A stretch of DNA of 64,000 nucleotides from Hyphomicrobiaceae bacterium (GCA_030655135.1 JAURWC010000081.1:273026-337025), one strand, 5' to 3'. Positions 19,688-29,690 are shown, counted from the stretch's first letter. Notes: a model not told the origin generated them from the sequence alone. Numbers and translations are program-made.

Positions 19688-21616
19688 TCAGGTTTCAGCG
19701 ATGAGCAGCTCGTCAGCCAGACTCGCGATCTCTTCGATGGCGGCCGCCAAATCTTCGGCCCCGCGCGCCTGCTGACGCGCGGCCGTGGCAGCTTGGGCCG
19801 CGGCACCGCTGGTCTCTTCGGCAGCCGTCGCGATTTGCTCGGTGCCCGAAAGAACCTCGCCGCAGGATTTCAAAACGGCATCCGCGCCGCCGAGGATCTC
19901 ATTGACCCCCGCCTTGATGCTGAGCATTCCCTCCTCAATCGAAGCCAGCCGCTCGTCGATGCCGGCATTCTTGCGAACCTCCGTTTGTGAGGTTGCCGCA
20001 ATCAACTCAACGTCGCGGCGGACGGCGAGGATCTGCGTCTGGACGTTCCTGACGACGTCTTTCACCCGCCCGGCGTTCTCTGCCGACTCCCGGGCGAGAT
20101 TGCGAATATCAGCCGAGACGACAGCAAAGCCCCGACCTTGTTCCCCGGCGCGCGCGCCTTCGACCGAGCCGCTGACAGCCAGCATGTTTGTCTGGATAGC
20201 TACCAGGGCGATGCCATCGACGAACTTTTCGATACGACTTCCAGACTTCTCCAGAGTCGCTATCAACTCAGAAACGTCCCTGCTGTCCTGCGCTGCCTGA
20301 AGGGCATTTTTCAGGAGCTGCTGAACGCCTTCGCGGTTGGCCTTCAGGATAGGAAGCAGGCGATCGGCGCGCTCGGAAGCGGCGGCGGCTGCAGTCTTAC
20401 TGCTGACCGCTGCTTTCTCTATTTGGCGCATCGCGGAAGATGATTGCTGGGTCGCGGCTGCCTGAGCCTGTGCACCCCGATTGATCTGATCAAGCGCTAC
20501 AAGAATTTCAGTCGCGGCGCCTGACAACTCCTGCACTGTCGCAGAAAGCTCCTCAGCGGCAGAGGCAAGCTGCTCGGCGCTGTGTTCACCTGTCTCAGAC
20601 TGCAGCGCTTCAGCGAGCTCTGCGAGTGATTCGGCGGTCTTTTTGCTCTGGTCCAGTGCCGTGCTTTGCTGTTGCAGGGCGCGCTGCGATTCCATGGTCG
20701 CTGCAGACTGTTCTTCAGCGGCGCTCGCGACTTGCTCTGCACCACGTTGCGCTTCACGACTACCTGTATCGGCCTCGATGGAAGCTACAAGGACCGCTTG
20801 CGCGTTCTCTGCCATCTCCCTGACATCTGACCGAAGCTGCTCGATGCTGGCGATCATGTCCCGGCCGCGCTTTGCTTCCACCTGCGCGGTTTCGGCCGAG
20901 GTCTTGATGCTCTTGGCAATGCGGCGGACATCCTCGGCAATTGTGTCTGCGATCTCCCGGACTTCCTTGGCGCTTTTCTCCGACGTTTCGGCCAGATTGC
21001 GAACCTCGTCGGCGACAACAGCAAAGCCCCGCCCGTGATCGCCGGCTCTTGCGGCCTCAATGGCAGCGTTCAGTGCGAGGAGATCGGTCTGATCGGCGAT
21101 GTCACCGACGGTGACCGTTATCGCGCTGATATCCGCGGCCTGGGTCTCGAGCTGGGCTACGACATCGACTGCTTCCAGCTGTCGTGCGGCATTATCCTGC
21201 ACCGAGGCTGCAAAGCTGTCGATCTGCGTTGCGAATTCGCCGAGCTGGGTTTGCAGTGTGTCGGTTTTTTGCCGCCAGGATTCCGCGCGCGTGCGCGCCT
21301 GTGCGAAAATGGCGCCAAGGCTTCCAACGGCTGCCTGCGATTCATGCGCAGCCCCTGCGGCCTCTTCTGCTGCGGCCGAGATCTGCATGAGCGATCGATT
21401 GAGCTCTTCGGATGCAGCCGAAGCCTCGACGACGCCCGCTGCCAGCTCTTCGGTAGCGGCCGCGATGCGCTCTGCGGCTTTTTCCTGCCGCGCCCTGGAC
21501 CGCTCACGCGCGCGGCGAGCGGCCGGCTTCGGCGCTTCTGCATTTGGCACCACGGCCTTGGCAAGGCCCGGTTCAGTGGATCTGCGTGGAAGATCAGTCT
21601 TTTTAACGAGCGCCAT
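19688..21616 (-). CDS. Soluble methyl-accepting chemotaxis protein with two signalling hairpins
   Basis: The 642-residue protein has no transmembrane segment, HAMP or recognisable sensor domain. It begins with a basic, Pro/Ala-rich stretch (1-45) and continues as almost uninterrupted heptad-rich helix. Two kinase-control hairpin tips are present: [20 protein letters not shown] (about 173-192) and, diverged, [20 protein letters not shown] (473-492). Each is followed by GRGFAVV. The second tip has lost LNAAIEAAR in favour of VSGSVEGAR. It heads the che operon and should be its cytoplasmic receptor. The architecture suggests internal duplication of a signalling domain. Confidence 0.85.
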   Translation of the reverse strand: MALVKKTDLPRRSTEPGLAKAVVPNAEAPKPAARRARERSRARQEKAAERIAAATEELAAGVVEASAASEELNRSLMQISAAAEEAAGAAHESQAAVGSLGAIFAQARTRAESWRQKTDTLQTQLGEFATQIDSFAASVQDNAARQLEAVDVVAQLETQAADISAITVTVGDIADQTDLLALNAAIEAARAGDHGRGFAVVADEVRNLAETSEKSAKEVREIADTIAEDVRRIAKSIKTSAETAQVEAKRGRDMIASIEQLRSDVREMAENAQAVLVASIEADTGSREAQRGAEQVASAAEEQSAATMESQRALQQQSTALDQSKKTAESLAELAEALQSETGEHSAEQLASAAEELSATVQELSGAATEILVALDQINRGAQAQAAATQQSSSAMRQIEKAAVSSKTAAAAASERADRLLPILKANREGVQQLLKNALQAAQDSRDVSELIATLEKSGSRIEKFVDGIALVAIQTNMLAVSGSVEGARAGEQGRGFAVVSADIRNLARESAENAGRVKDVVRNVQTQILAVRRDVELIAATSQTEVRKNAGIDERLASIEEGMLSIKAGVNEILGGADAVLKSCGEVLSGTEQIATAAEETSGAAAQAATAARQQARGAEDLAAAIEEIASLADELLIAET

Positions 21617-21978
21617 TTTACCTCTGGTCCCGAAACTTACCGGAAGCGTTACGTAAGGTTCTCAAGTCAAGTTGCTGATGTCTTGACTTTTACGGCGCAA
21701 GGCAAGGAAATGCTTGCTCAATCTATCTTGGTTTACGCGCAAACTCTCAGCATTCTTAACTGAACCTCGGGCAACCCCTAAAAGCCTTGAAACCAGAATG
21801 TTGAGGACGTGTGGACTGGCCGACCTTTCACCACCTTCGGCCGAATCGACTGCTCCGTAAGCTCGCTGAATAACGGCTTACACGGATATTCTAGGATCAG
21901 GTAGTGAGCCGGTGGTGCAGTTCTCAACTCCTACTTAGGACTAAGGACATCGTCCCGAAGTGGTTTTTGTAGACCTTG
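21617..21978. other. Intergenic stretch, 362 bp, che operon promoter side
   Basis: Holds the 5' leader and presumably the promoter of the leftward che operon, and the 3' flank of the serine recombinase gene. No other coding sequence and no clear sigma site were recognised. Confidence 0.4.
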
Positions 21979-22827
21979 TTATGCAGACGGTAATTTCTTA
22001 GCAAGCGACACGAGATGCGGCCTTCGATCCGAAAGATTCGCCGTAGCTCCAACGCTGGGGAAGAAGGCAAGCCGCCCTCGCGAGCTGTGGTCCACTCGGT
22101 CGGGTGACATCAAGCCGATTCCTCGTGCGTTCAGGTTTTTGCGAATGTCGGCCATGCTCAATCCGCGCTGGGTGTACGCCTCGTAGATCCAGCGAACAGT
22201 GGCCAGCTCTTTCGGAGGACCCAATGTGAGGACAACCCTGTCCGTGGTTAGGCTTTTGCGCTCGCCTGGCGCCAGCAGCCCTTTGTCTCTTCCATCCTGA
22301 TCGAGTAGCCGCCTACGAAATCCGAAGCCAGGTACACTTCCTTGGCGAAACCCGTAGCTTGCTAGTCGTGCCTTGCCGACTTTTACTTTTTCTGAAAGCT
22401 CGCGGCTGTACTCGGCTGCCAATGTGCGCTTCATGACTTTGTACAAATTGGCCATCGTCGAGCCGTCGTTCGTAAACTGTTCTGCACAGTAGTGAACCGT
22501 GATGCCAGCGGAGCGACACAGGTATTCAAGATGGGCGCTTTCGTCTGCGTCCTGGAATCGGCCCCAACGCGAGACGTCGTAAACCAGGATCGCGTCGAAC
22601 AATTGAGGTCCTGCCAGTGCGTCGGCGATCAGTTGCCGAAGACCAGGTCGGCGAGCAAGTGTCAGCCCGCTTTTGCCGGCATCCTCGTAGGTTGCAACGA
22701 TTTCGATCCCGCGCGCCTCAGCCCATAAGGCGATGGCGGCTTTTTGATTAATCGTCGAGTACTGCTGCTGGTCGGTGGACATCCGTACATACTGTGCAGC
22801 GCGCTTGAGTGGAGGCGTTGTCTGCAT
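21979..22827 (-). CDS. Serine recombinase (resolvase/invertase type), probably C-terminally truncated
   Basis: The 282-residue protein has the resolvase catalytic domain with nucleophile S17 (YVRMSTDQQQYST), the YDVSRWGRF block and the long E helix (TLAAEYSRELSEKV). It then enters the recombinase domain, with PGFGFRR and the helix ATVRWIYEAYTQRG. After about residue 245 the sequence no longer matches the family and stops. Large serine recombinases normally run to 450-700 residues with a zinc-ribbon and coiled coil, so the DNA-binding end seems lost. It may be a remnant of a mobile element; no attachment sites or cargo are obvious next to it. Confidence 0.75.
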   Translation of the reverse strand: MQTTPPLKRAAQYVRMSTDQQQYSTINQKAAIALWAEARGIEIVATYEDAGKSGLTLARRPGLRQLIADALAGPQLFDAILVYDVSRWGRFQDADESAHLEYLCRSAGITVHYCAEQFTNDGSTMANLYKVMKRTLAAEYSRELSEKVKVGKARLASYGFRQGSVPGFGFRRRLLDQDGRDKGLLAPGERKSLTTDRVVLTLGPPKELATVRWIYEAYTQRGLSMADIRKNLNARGIGLMSPDRVDHSSRGRLAFFPSVGATANLSDRRPHLVSLAKKLPSA

Positions 22828-23033
22828 GGCGCATCACTCGCAAAAGCTAACAGAGCCTTCTGAGTAGCTTACATACCCGTCGTGTTGAAGCCAGGAGGAT
22901 CTAGTTACCTCGGACTTTTAGCTGCAAATGTCGAGGTAGGCAGACGGCTGATTGCCCAGTATCGGTGCGTCTCCCCGGCATTAATCCGCGGTCGCCAACG
23001 TTCGAAGTCGAACCCCCAATCGCACTTAGCCGC

Positions 23034-23242
23034 CGAGCCACCGGATTGCGAAGCACGGAAGAAACGTTGCTACGGTTCCTAACCATTGTCCCCTCAGCGC
23101 CTTTCGTCGATCAGCTTGGTGGCTCGCTTCTCGGCGGACGCGATGATCTCGGCGACGAGCTTTGCATCCGCCGCGGCGCGAGCCATTAAAACCGCGCCGG
23201 TGAGAAGAGACAAGAGCTCGATCGCTTTGCCACGGCGTTCGC
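23034..23242 (-). repeat. Direct repeat, copy 1 (3' end of tetR gene plus downstream flank)
   Basis: About 209 bases here are closely similar to 34121-34329, in the same orientation, 11 kb away. Both begin at CGAGCCACCGGATTGCGAAG and end at GCCACGGCGTTCGC. This copy includes the last 50 or so codons of the intact tetR-type gene and about 60 bases downstream. The second copy has base changes and one inserted base. Confidence 0.85.
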
Positions 23243-23678
23243 GCCGTGGACACGACAATCCGTGCGAGACAAGCGCGAGCGTCGTTTTCATCCCGTCCGT
23301 GAACGTCCGCCTGATCGATTCGTGTTCCCGCGCAACGTCAGGACCAAAGGACGGAATTGGGCAACCTAGCTCCGGGCGCCGAACATGCGACATCATCAGA
23401 TAGTCGGCCACGTAGGCCTTGAGTGCCGCCTTCGCACCGTGTGAGTGCGTTCTGGCTTCAAAGCGAGAATTGATCTCCCCGAATATCCTTTCTGTCGCCT
23501 CCGCAACGAGCACATCCTTGGACTCGAAGTGCTTGTAGAACCCGCCATGCGTGAGGCCCGCTGCCGCCATGAGGTCGGCAAGGCTTGTCCCGCCAATGCC
23601 ACGCTGGCGCAGCATCTTCGCCGTTTGCGAGATGATCTCATCGTGGCGTTGAGCCATGACCTCTCGCGACGCCCGCAT
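23094..23678 (-). CDS. TetR-family repressor, divergent from an RND efflux operon
   Basis: The 194-residue protein has an N-terminal TetR helix-turn-helix (TSLADLMAAAGLTHGGFYKHF, about 30-50) and an all-helical ligand-binding C-terminal domain. Family knowledge and divergent orientation to the membrane fusion protein gene predict that it represses the efflux operon, with derepression by a transported compound. The start MRASREVMAQRHDEI is used; MAQRHD at residue 8 is an alternative. Part of its 3' end has been copied to 34.1-34.3 kb. Confidence 0.88.
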   Translation of the reverse strand: MRASREVMAQRHDEIISQTAKMLRQRGIGGTSLADLMAAAGLTHGGFYKHFESKDVLVAEATERIFGEINSRFEARTHSHGAKAALKAYVADYLMMSHVRRPELGCPIPSFGPDVAREHESIRRTFTDGMKTTLALVSHGLSCPRRERRGKAIELLSLLTGAVLMARAAADAKLVAEIIASAEKRATKLIDERR

Positions 23679-23855
23679 TCTCTATCTCCTCCGAACGGCA
23701 CCCGGAGCCTTTCCCAGGACGGCGCTCCGATCAAAAACCTCCGTGCCGACGCCCAAAATATAGATGTTTTCTGCAATCCAAACAAGCCTTGAGATCGACC
23801 GTCTGCCTGCCCGGAGATCGCGGACGCTACGCCGCAGGAGCCGGGCTTGCAATTT

Positions 23856-23875
23856 TAGATGCTATCCATAATCTA
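23856..23875. promoter_or_regulatory. Candidate operator for the TetR-type repressor
   Basis: An imperfect inverted repeat TAGAT-N10-ATCTA (six further inner bases partly paired) lies in the 260-base divergent region, 65 bases upstream of the efflux operon start. TetR repressors bind such palindromes. Only this arrangement supports the call; no second copy was found. Confidence 0.35.
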
Positions 23876-23939
23876 TTTGAATAGTGCGTCGGATTGTTCT
23901 GGCGCCCGGAAACGGCTGTGGAAGGTATCGAGGTCGCAC

Positions 23940-25067
23940 ATGAGCTCGAGGTTAACTGAGGTGAAAAGTGTCTGGTCAGTGCGGCGGAGCGCGCCAGTGG
24001 CGGCTGCCGTCCTGATGGTTACGGCCGCCGGCTTGGGTGGCTGCAAGCCAACCGTTGCCGATCCGAGGACGGATGTGCCGCTGGTTCGTATCGCCACGGT
24101 CCAGCCGGCAGGCGCGGCAGAACGGGCGTTCACCGGGTACATATCCGCGCGCGTGCAAAGCAATCTCGGCTTTCGTGTCTCGGGAAAGATCATCGAAAGA
24201 TTGGTCGATACGGGCCAGACCGTAACGGCTGGCCAGCCTCTGATGAAGCTCGATCCCGCCGATCTCAAACTGGCAATCGTGGCGCAGACCAATGCAATCA
24301 ACGCAGCCCGCGCAACTGCAATTCAGGCGCGTGCCGACGAGACGCGCTATCGTAAGCTCGTGAGCGATGGATGGGCGTCGCATCAGCGATACGAGCAGGC
24401 CAAGTCTGCGCTCGACAGCGCCGAGGCAGCACTCGCCGGCGCCGAAGCAATCGCCCAGGTGGCGCGCAACGCCGGCGACTATTCCGTCCTATTGGCTGAT
24501 GCCGACGGCGTCGTGATGGAAGCGCTCAGCGAACCGGGGCAAGTGGTTTCGGCCGGGCAGACCGTTGTTCGTCTGGCTCACGCAGGGCCGCGGGAAGCGG
24601 TGGTCAGTTTGCCTGAGACGGTGCGCCCGCCGATCGGCTCGCAGGCGACCGCGACCCTTTACGGCGATATTCAATCGCGCTCGCCCGCGCAGCTGCGGCA
24701 GTTATCGGACGCGGCCGATCCCGTGACGCGAACCTACGAGGCCCGCTTCGTCCTGGAGGCAGCAGCCGCCAAGGCTCCACTCGGGGCAACGGTGACGATC
24801 CTAGTCCCACGCACAAGGGATAGGACCCTTCTCGAGGTCCCAGTGAGCGCCATCGTCGACAACGGAGCGGCATCCGGTGTCTGGCTGCTGGATCAGCACA
24901 AGCTCGTCGTTGGCTTCCGGCCGGTCAAGCTTGAGGGGATAAGTGACGAAAAGGCGCTGATCAGTGACGGCATCCAGGCTGGCGAGCAGGTCGTGGCGCT
25001 CGGTGTCCGCCTGCTGCGCGAGGGCGATACAGTCCGCGTGACCGGTGAAGAGGGGGCTTCACGATGA
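23940..25067 (+). CDS. RND efflux membrane fusion protein (periplasmic adaptor lipoprotein)
   Basis: The 375-residue HlyD/AcrA-type adaptor has an N-terminal signal ending in a lipobox-like AAGLGGCKP. It continues with a barrel-sandwich lipoyl half (VSGKIIERLVDTGQTV), a short alpha-hairpin rich in Ala and Arg (about 110-165), the second lipoyl half (DGVVMEALSEPGQVVSAG), and beta-barrel and membrane-proximal parts. It links the inner-membrane RND pump to an outer-membrane channel, not encoded here. The ATG at 23940 has GAGGT 6 bases upstream. It overlaps the pump gene by 4 bases (ATGA). Confidence 0.92.
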   Translation: MSSRLTEVKSVWSVRRSAPVAAAVLMVTAAGLGGCKPTVADPRTDVPLVRIATVQPAGAAERAFTGYISARVQSNLGFRVSGKIIERLVDTGQTVTAGQPLMKLDPADLKLAIVAQTNAINAARATAIQARADETRYRKLVSDGWASHQRYEQAKSALDSAEAALAGAEAIAQVARNAGDYSVLLADADGVVMEALSEPGQVVSAGQTVVRLAHAGPREAVVSLPETVRPPIGSQATATLYGDIQSRSPAQLRQLSDAADPVTRTYEARFVLEAAAAKAPLGATVTILVPRTRDRTLLEVPVSAIVDNGAASGVWLLDQHKLVVGFRPVKLEGISDEKALISDGIQAGEQVVALGVRLLREGDTVRVTGEEGASR

Positions 25068-28000
25068 CCTCTTTCAACCTCTCGGCCCTCGCTGTCCGCG
25101 AACGCGCCGTCACGCTCTTCTTGATCATCGCAATTACCTTGGCCGGAGCCTATGCCTTCGCGAAACTCGGCCGCGCCGAAGATCCACCTTTCACCATCAA
25201 GATCCTGACGGTCTCGGCGGTCTGGCCCGGCGCTACCGCGAAAGAGATGCAGGATCTCGTGGCCGAACCGCTCGAAAAGCGGATGCAGGAGCTGCGCTGG
25301 TACGATCGGGTCGAGACCTTCACACGGCCAGGCCTGATGCTGATGAAAGTTGCGCTCAAGGACCAGGCACCTCCGACGGACATCGCCGATCAGTTCTATC
25401 AGGCTCGCAAAAAACTCGCCGACGAAGCGCCGAGGCTGCCTGCCGGCACGATCGGGCCATTCGTAAACGACGAATATGCCGACGTCACCTTCTCCTTGTA
25501 TGCGGTGAAGGGAGACCGGATGCCACCGCGCCAGTTGACGCGAGAAGCTGAGGTGTTGCGCCAGCGCTTGTTGCATGTCTCCGGCGTCAAGAAGGTCGAT
25601 ATTCTGGGTGAGCGTCCAGAGCGGATCTTTGTCGAGTTCTCATACGCAAAGCTGGCGACGCTCGGCATCAATGCCAGAACGATTTTCGACGCGCTCAATC
25701 GCCAGAACGTCATCACGCCCGCAGGCTCTATCGATACCAACGGCCCGCAGGTGTTCATGCGGGTAGAAGGCGCCTACGACGATCTTCAGAAGATTGCCGA
25801 CACACCGATCGTTGCGGCAGGACGCGTCCTGAAGCTGTCCGACATCGCCGAGGTGAAGCGCGGCTATGAAGACCCTGCTACGTTCCTGATTCGCCATCAC
25901 GGCGATCCGGCCATGGTGCTCGGCGTTGTCATGCAGGATGGCTGGAACGGCCTCGACCTCGGCAAGGCGCTTGACGAGGAAGAAGCCAAGATCGCCAAAG
26001 ACCTTCCAGCGGGACTGACGTTCACGAAGATCATCGATCAGGCGGCCAACATCCGCGAATCGATCGACGAGTTCATGTTCAAGTTCGTCATTGCCTTGGC
26101 GGTCGTGATGATCGTGAGCTTGGTCAGTTTGGGATGGCGCGTCGGTATCGTCGTGGCAGCTGCGGTGCCGCTGACGCTCGCGGCGGTTTTCGTGATTATG
26201 ATGATCACCGGACGAAATTTCGATCGCATCACGCTCGGCGCGCTCATCCTCGCCCTTGGTCTTCTCGTGGACGACGCGATCATCGCCATCGAAATCATGG
26301 TCGTGAAGCTTGAAGAAGGCTATGAGCGCACAGCAGCTGCGGCCTATGCCTGGACGCATACCGCGGCACCGATGTTATCAGGTACGCTGGTGACCGTGAT
26401 CGGCTTGATGCCCGTCGGGTTTGCCAAGTCCACTGCCGGCGAATACGCCGGTAATATCTTCTGGATCGTTGCCTTCGCCCTCATCACTTCGTGGATCGTC
26501 GCTGTCGTCTTCACCCCTTATCTGGGCGTCAAGCTTCTCCCTGCGATCAAGCCGGTCGCGGGCGGGCACGCGGCGATCTATGCCACCCCGAATTATCAGC
26601 GGTTCCGCCGGGTCGTCGCCTGGTCGGTTCGCCATAAGTTCATCGTGGCGGGTGCGGTCTCGGCCCTGTTCGTCCTGTCCGGTGTCGGCATGGGCAGCGT
26701 GAAGCAGCAGTTCTTTCCCAGTTCCGATCGCCGCGAGCTCCTCGTCGAGGTTCAGATGCCCGAGGGGACGAGCATCGAAATGACAAGCGCTGCCGCTGCC
26801 AAGGTCGAGGCCTGGATCAAGGACCAGCCCGAGGCAACGGACGTTGTGACCTACATCGGCCAGGGAGCGCCCCGTTTCTTTCTCGCTTACAACCCGGAAC
26901 TTCCGGATCCCGCTTTCGCAAAGATTGTGGTGGTGACGCCGAGCGCAGAAGCTCGCGATGAACTTAAGCTGCGCATTCGCAGCAAGATTGCGGAAGGACT
27001 GGCGCCGGAAGCCCGTGTCCGCGCCACCCAGTTCGTCTTCGGCCCGCCGTCGCCCTACCCCGTCGCGTTTCGCGTGATGGGCCCAGATCTCACGAAACTG
27101 AGGGAGATCGCCCAGAAAGCCGTCGAAATCATGCGAGCCAACCCGCACATGCGGGAGGTCAACACCGATTGGAACGAACGGGCGCTGGCGCTCCGTTTCA
27201 CGCTGGACCAAGACCGGCTGCGCCTGATTGGCCTGTCACCCAATGATATCGCACAGCAGCTGCAGTTCTTGCTGATCGGAACTACCGTCACCACGGTCCG
27301 GGAAGACATTCGCACGGTTCAAGTGATGGCGCGGAGTGCAGGTCCGGATCGGCTGGATCCGAGCAAGCTCGGCAATCTCGTCTTACAGAACGAGACGGGC
27401 CAGTTGGTGCCGCTGACCCAGATCGGACACGTGGAGGTGATCTCGGAAGATCCGATCCTGAAGCGGCGCGATCGAACGCCGACAATCACCGTCCAGGGCG
27501 ACATCGATGAATCCATGCAGCCGCCGCCGGTGTCTCTAGAGGTTCAGCAAGCGTTACAGCCGCTCATTGCAGAGCTGCCAGAAGGATATCGCATTGAGAT
27601 GGGCGGCAACATCGAGGAGGCTGACAAGGCCAATCGCGCGCTCGCTCCCGTTTTTCCCACCCTCTTCATCTTAACGTTGATCGTAATCATCTTCCAGGTC
27701 AGGTCGTTTTCGGCGATGTGGCTTGTCGTGGCCACAGCCCCGCTGGGTGTGATCGGTGTCGTTCCGACGCTTCTAGTCTTCCAGCAGCCGTTCGGATTCA
27801 ACGCCATTCTCGGTCTCATCGGCCTATCGGGCATCTTGATGCGGAACACCTTGATCCTGATCGAGCAGATCAAAAGCAACAAGGCGGACGGCCTTGACGA
27901 TTATCACGCGGTGGTCGAGGCAACTGTACAGCGTGCCCGCCCGGTAGTGCTGACGGCTCTGGCTGCCGTCCTCGCCTTCATTCCGCTGACGACATCTGTG

Positions 28001-28159
28001 TTCTGGGGATCGATGGCCTACACGCTCATCGGAGGCACGGCAGGCGGCACGCTTCTCATCCTGCTGTTCCTTCCCGCGCTTTACGCGATCTGGTTTCGCG
28101 TCCGCGCGACCGGAACCGATGCGCCATCGCAGTTTGTAGCGATGCCGGCGCCGGCCTGA
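25064..28159 (+). CDS. RND-family inner membrane efflux transporter
   Basis: The 1031-residue protein has the standard AcrB/MdtB-type layout: TM1 near residue 15-30, a large periplasmic loop, TM2-6 with LVDDAIIAIE in TM4 (conserved acidic pair for proton transfer), TM7 near 540, a second large loop and TM8-12 ending near 1015. Together with the adaptor it would expel hydrophobic compounds using the proton gradient. Substrates are unknown. The local TetR-type gene is the likely regulator, and the downstream hydrolase is 40 bases away. Confidence 0.94.
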   Translation: MTSFNLSALAVRERAVTLFLIIAITLAGAYAFAKLGRAEDPPFTIKILTVSAVWPGATAKEMQDLVAEPLEKRMQELRWYDRVETFTRPGLMLMKVALKDQAPPTDIADQFYQARKKLADEAPRLPAGTIGPFVNDEYADVTFSLYAVKGDRMPPRQLTREAEVLRQRLLHVSGVKKVDILGERPERIFVEFSYAKLATLGINARTIFDALNRQNVITPAGSIDTNGPQVFMRVEGAYDDLQKIADTPIVAAGRVLKLSDIAEVKRGYEDPATFLIRHHGDPAMVLGVVMQDGWNGLDLGKALDEEEAKIAKDLPAGLTFTKIIDQAANIRESIDEFMFKFVIALAVVMIVSLVSLGWRVGIVVAAAVPLTLAAVFVIMMITGRNFDRITLGALILALGLLVDDAIIAIEIMVVKLEEGYERTAAAAYAWTHTAAPMLSGTLVTVIGLMPVGFAKSTAGEYAGNIFWIVAFALITSWIVAVVFTPYLGVKLLPAIKPVAGGHAAIYATPNYQRFRRVVAWSVRHKFIVAGAVSALFVLSGVGMGSVKQQFFPSSDRRELLVEVQMPEGTSIEMTSAAAAKVEAWIKDQPEATDVVTYIGQGAPRFFLAYNPELPDPAFAKIVVVTPSAEARDELKLRIRSKIAEGLAPEARVRATQFVFGPPSPYPVAFRVMGPDLTKLREIAQKAVEIMRANPHMREVNTDWNERALALRFTLDQDRLRLIGLSPNDIAQQLQFLLIGTTVTTVREDIRTVQVMARSAGPDRLDPSKLGNLVLQNETGQLVPLTQIGHVEVISEDPILKRRDRTPTITVQGDIDESMQPPPVSLEVQQALQPLIAELPEGYRIEMGGNIEEADKANRALAPVFPTLFILTLIVIIFQVRSFSAMWLVVATAPLGVIGVVPTLLVFQQPFGFNAILGLIGLSGILMRNTLILIEQIKSNKADGLDDYHAVVEATVQRARPVVLTALAAVLAFIPLTTSVFWGSMAYTLIGGTAGGTLLILLFLPALYAIWFRVRATGTDAPSQFVAMPAPA

Positions 28160-28199
28160 GTTCCTTTCAACAACAGACACGAACGCGAAGGAAATCACG

Positions 28200-29048
28200 A
28201 TGCAACTTTCAGCCGTCAAGGACCCAGTACTACTCAGGCTCTCGGACGAACTCTGCCTCAGATATGAAATATCCGGCAGCGGGCCGCCACTGCTGCTGCT
28301 TCATACCATCCGGACCCAGCTCGAGTATTTTCGCGCGTTGGCGCCACTCCTGGCGAGAGAGTTCACCGTATATGCGATGGATCTGCCCGGGCACGGGTAC
28401 TCGCCGATCGACGCATCCGCGCCGTTCGACGAGCCCTACATGCGCAAGGCCGTGGTGGGTGTGATCGAAGCGCTCGATCTCCGCGACGTGACGATCGCCG
28501 GAGAATCGATCGGCGCGGTTCTTGCGCTGACGGCTGCGGCCGAGCTTCCCGATCGCGTTCGAGCTGTCTATGCCCTCAATCCCTACGACTACGAGATGCG
28601 CTATGGCGACGGTATCCGGCGCGGCGGCTGGTTTTCAAACCTGATCATCGGCAGTCTGCAGGTCCCCATTTTCGGAGCGATCGGCGCATCTATCGAAAAC
28701 CGAAAGATCCTCGGCCAGATCATGGGCGGCGGTTACTCGGATCCGAGCAAGCTGCCCGACGATCTCCTGATTGATTTCGACAAAGCAGCGCGTGGTCCAG
28801 GGTATCGATCTGCCTCGCGCAAGGTGTTGGCGGGATGGCGTTCTTGGGCCGAAGCGCGGAAGCACTACGCCACTGTTCGCGCACCTGTGACCCTGGTCTA
28901 CGGCGATAAGGATTGGTCACACGTCGGCGAGCGGGAGAGGACCAAGGCGACGCTGCCGAACGTTCGAATGTTTACGCTTACGAATACCGGCCATTTTTCG
29001 TCGGTAGAAAACCCTAACGGCGTGGCACGCATCATCCTGTCGCGGTGA
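28200..29048 (+). CDS. Alpha/beta-fold hydrolase
   Basis: The 282-residue hydrolase has an oxyanion region LLLHTIRTQLEYFR, a nucleophile elbow AGESIGAVLAL (Ser), an acid in LVYGDKDWSH and the catalytic His in NTGHFSSVENP. The start has GAAGGAAA 8 bases upstream. Its position 40 bases after the RND pump gene in the same direction suggests cotranscription, so it may modify a compound related to the pump substrate; this is only context-based. Ester or lactone hydrolysis is typical for the fold. Confidence 0.85.
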   Translation: MQLSAVKDPVLLRLSDELCLRYEISGSGPPLLLLHTIRTQLEYFRALAPLLAREFTVYAMDLPGHGYSPIDASAPFDEPYMRKAVVGVIEALDLRDVTIAGESIGAVLALTAAAELPDRVRAVYALNPYDYEMRYGDGIRRGGWFSNLIIGSLQVPIFGAIGASIENRKILGQIMGGGYSDPSKLPDDLLIDFDKAARGPGYRSASRKVLAGWRSWAEARKHYATVRAPVTLVYGDKDWSHVGERERTKATLPNVRMFTLTNTGHFSSVENPNGVARIILSR

Positions 29049-29390
29049 TCGAGCGGGTGGTGGCGCCGTGCAACTCTCAGAGATCGGTCGACCATGCGTC
29101 GAGGTCCGTTATTGGGACGAAGCAGACACAGCTGAATGTCGGCTTTGCCGAGGAAGCGGACATCAGAACTTGCGTGCAAAATTGAGCCACATTCAACCCT
29201 GGGGCACCGCGGCAGTCGTTCCCGCTTACGGATCCACCGCTCAGCCTCGCTTGATCAACGCCCCACGACGCGCCAACGTGGGCCGCACCTGCGTCGCGGT
29301 CTCAGTTATGAAGCCGCTTGGCTGACCGGCGATGTACTCGCTGCGTTGCAGTCAGCTGCAACGCAGCGTGGGCAGCCGATCCTGGCAACT
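29049..29390. other. Intergenic stretch, 342 bp, with one REP-like palindrome
   Basis: Lies between the convergent hydrolase and the small secreted protein gene. It contains the REP-like copy B at 29136-29164 and no credible gene; open frames through it lack ribosome sites. No T-rich terminator was seen. Confidence 0.4.
29136..29164 (+). repeat. REP-like palindrome, copy B (most complete)
   Basis: Reads ATGTCGGCTT, eight bases, then AAGCGGACAT. The arms pair except for one central G opposite G. It is the best-preserved of four copies in the window and lies between convergent genes. Confidence 0.65.
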
Positions 29391-29690
29391 TCACCGCGTG
29401 CCGAGCTGATCCTTCATTGCCTTGTCCGACAGGCTGCCGGAATTCGGCTTGGCGGTCGGCATGCTGCTTGTTCCGGTTTTGCTGCTATTTCCAGGCTGGT
29501 CGTTCATGGCTTTTTCCGACAGCGAACCGGAATCTGGCTTTGCCGTCGGCATCGCCGTCGAGCCGGCCGACGTGTGACCCGGCTGATCGTTCATGGCTTT
29601 GGTGGACAGACTTCCCGAGTCGGAGGTCTGCGCCAAAGCGGCGGCCGGCATGGCTAGTAACAATGCGATAACAGCAGTGCGAATTTTCAT
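29391..29690 (-). CDS. Small secreted protein with three internal repeats
   Basis: 99 residues: a clear signal peptide (MKIRTAVIALLLAMPAAALA, cleavage after ALA), then three imperfect repeats of SGSLSxKAMxDQxG separated by Thr/Ser/Ala/Pro linkers carrying AMPTAKP or SMPTAKP. The start ATG has GAGGAAA upstream. The mature part is hydrophilic and probably disordered, periplasmic or extracellular. No function is recognised. The repeats look like recent tandem duplication of a roughly 26-residue unit. Confidence 0.72.
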   Translation of the reverse strand: MKIRTAVIALLLAMPAAALAQTSDSGSLSTKAMNDQPGHTSAGSTAMPTAKPDSGSLSEKAMNDQPGNSSKTGTSSMPTAKPNSGSLSDKAMKDQLGTR

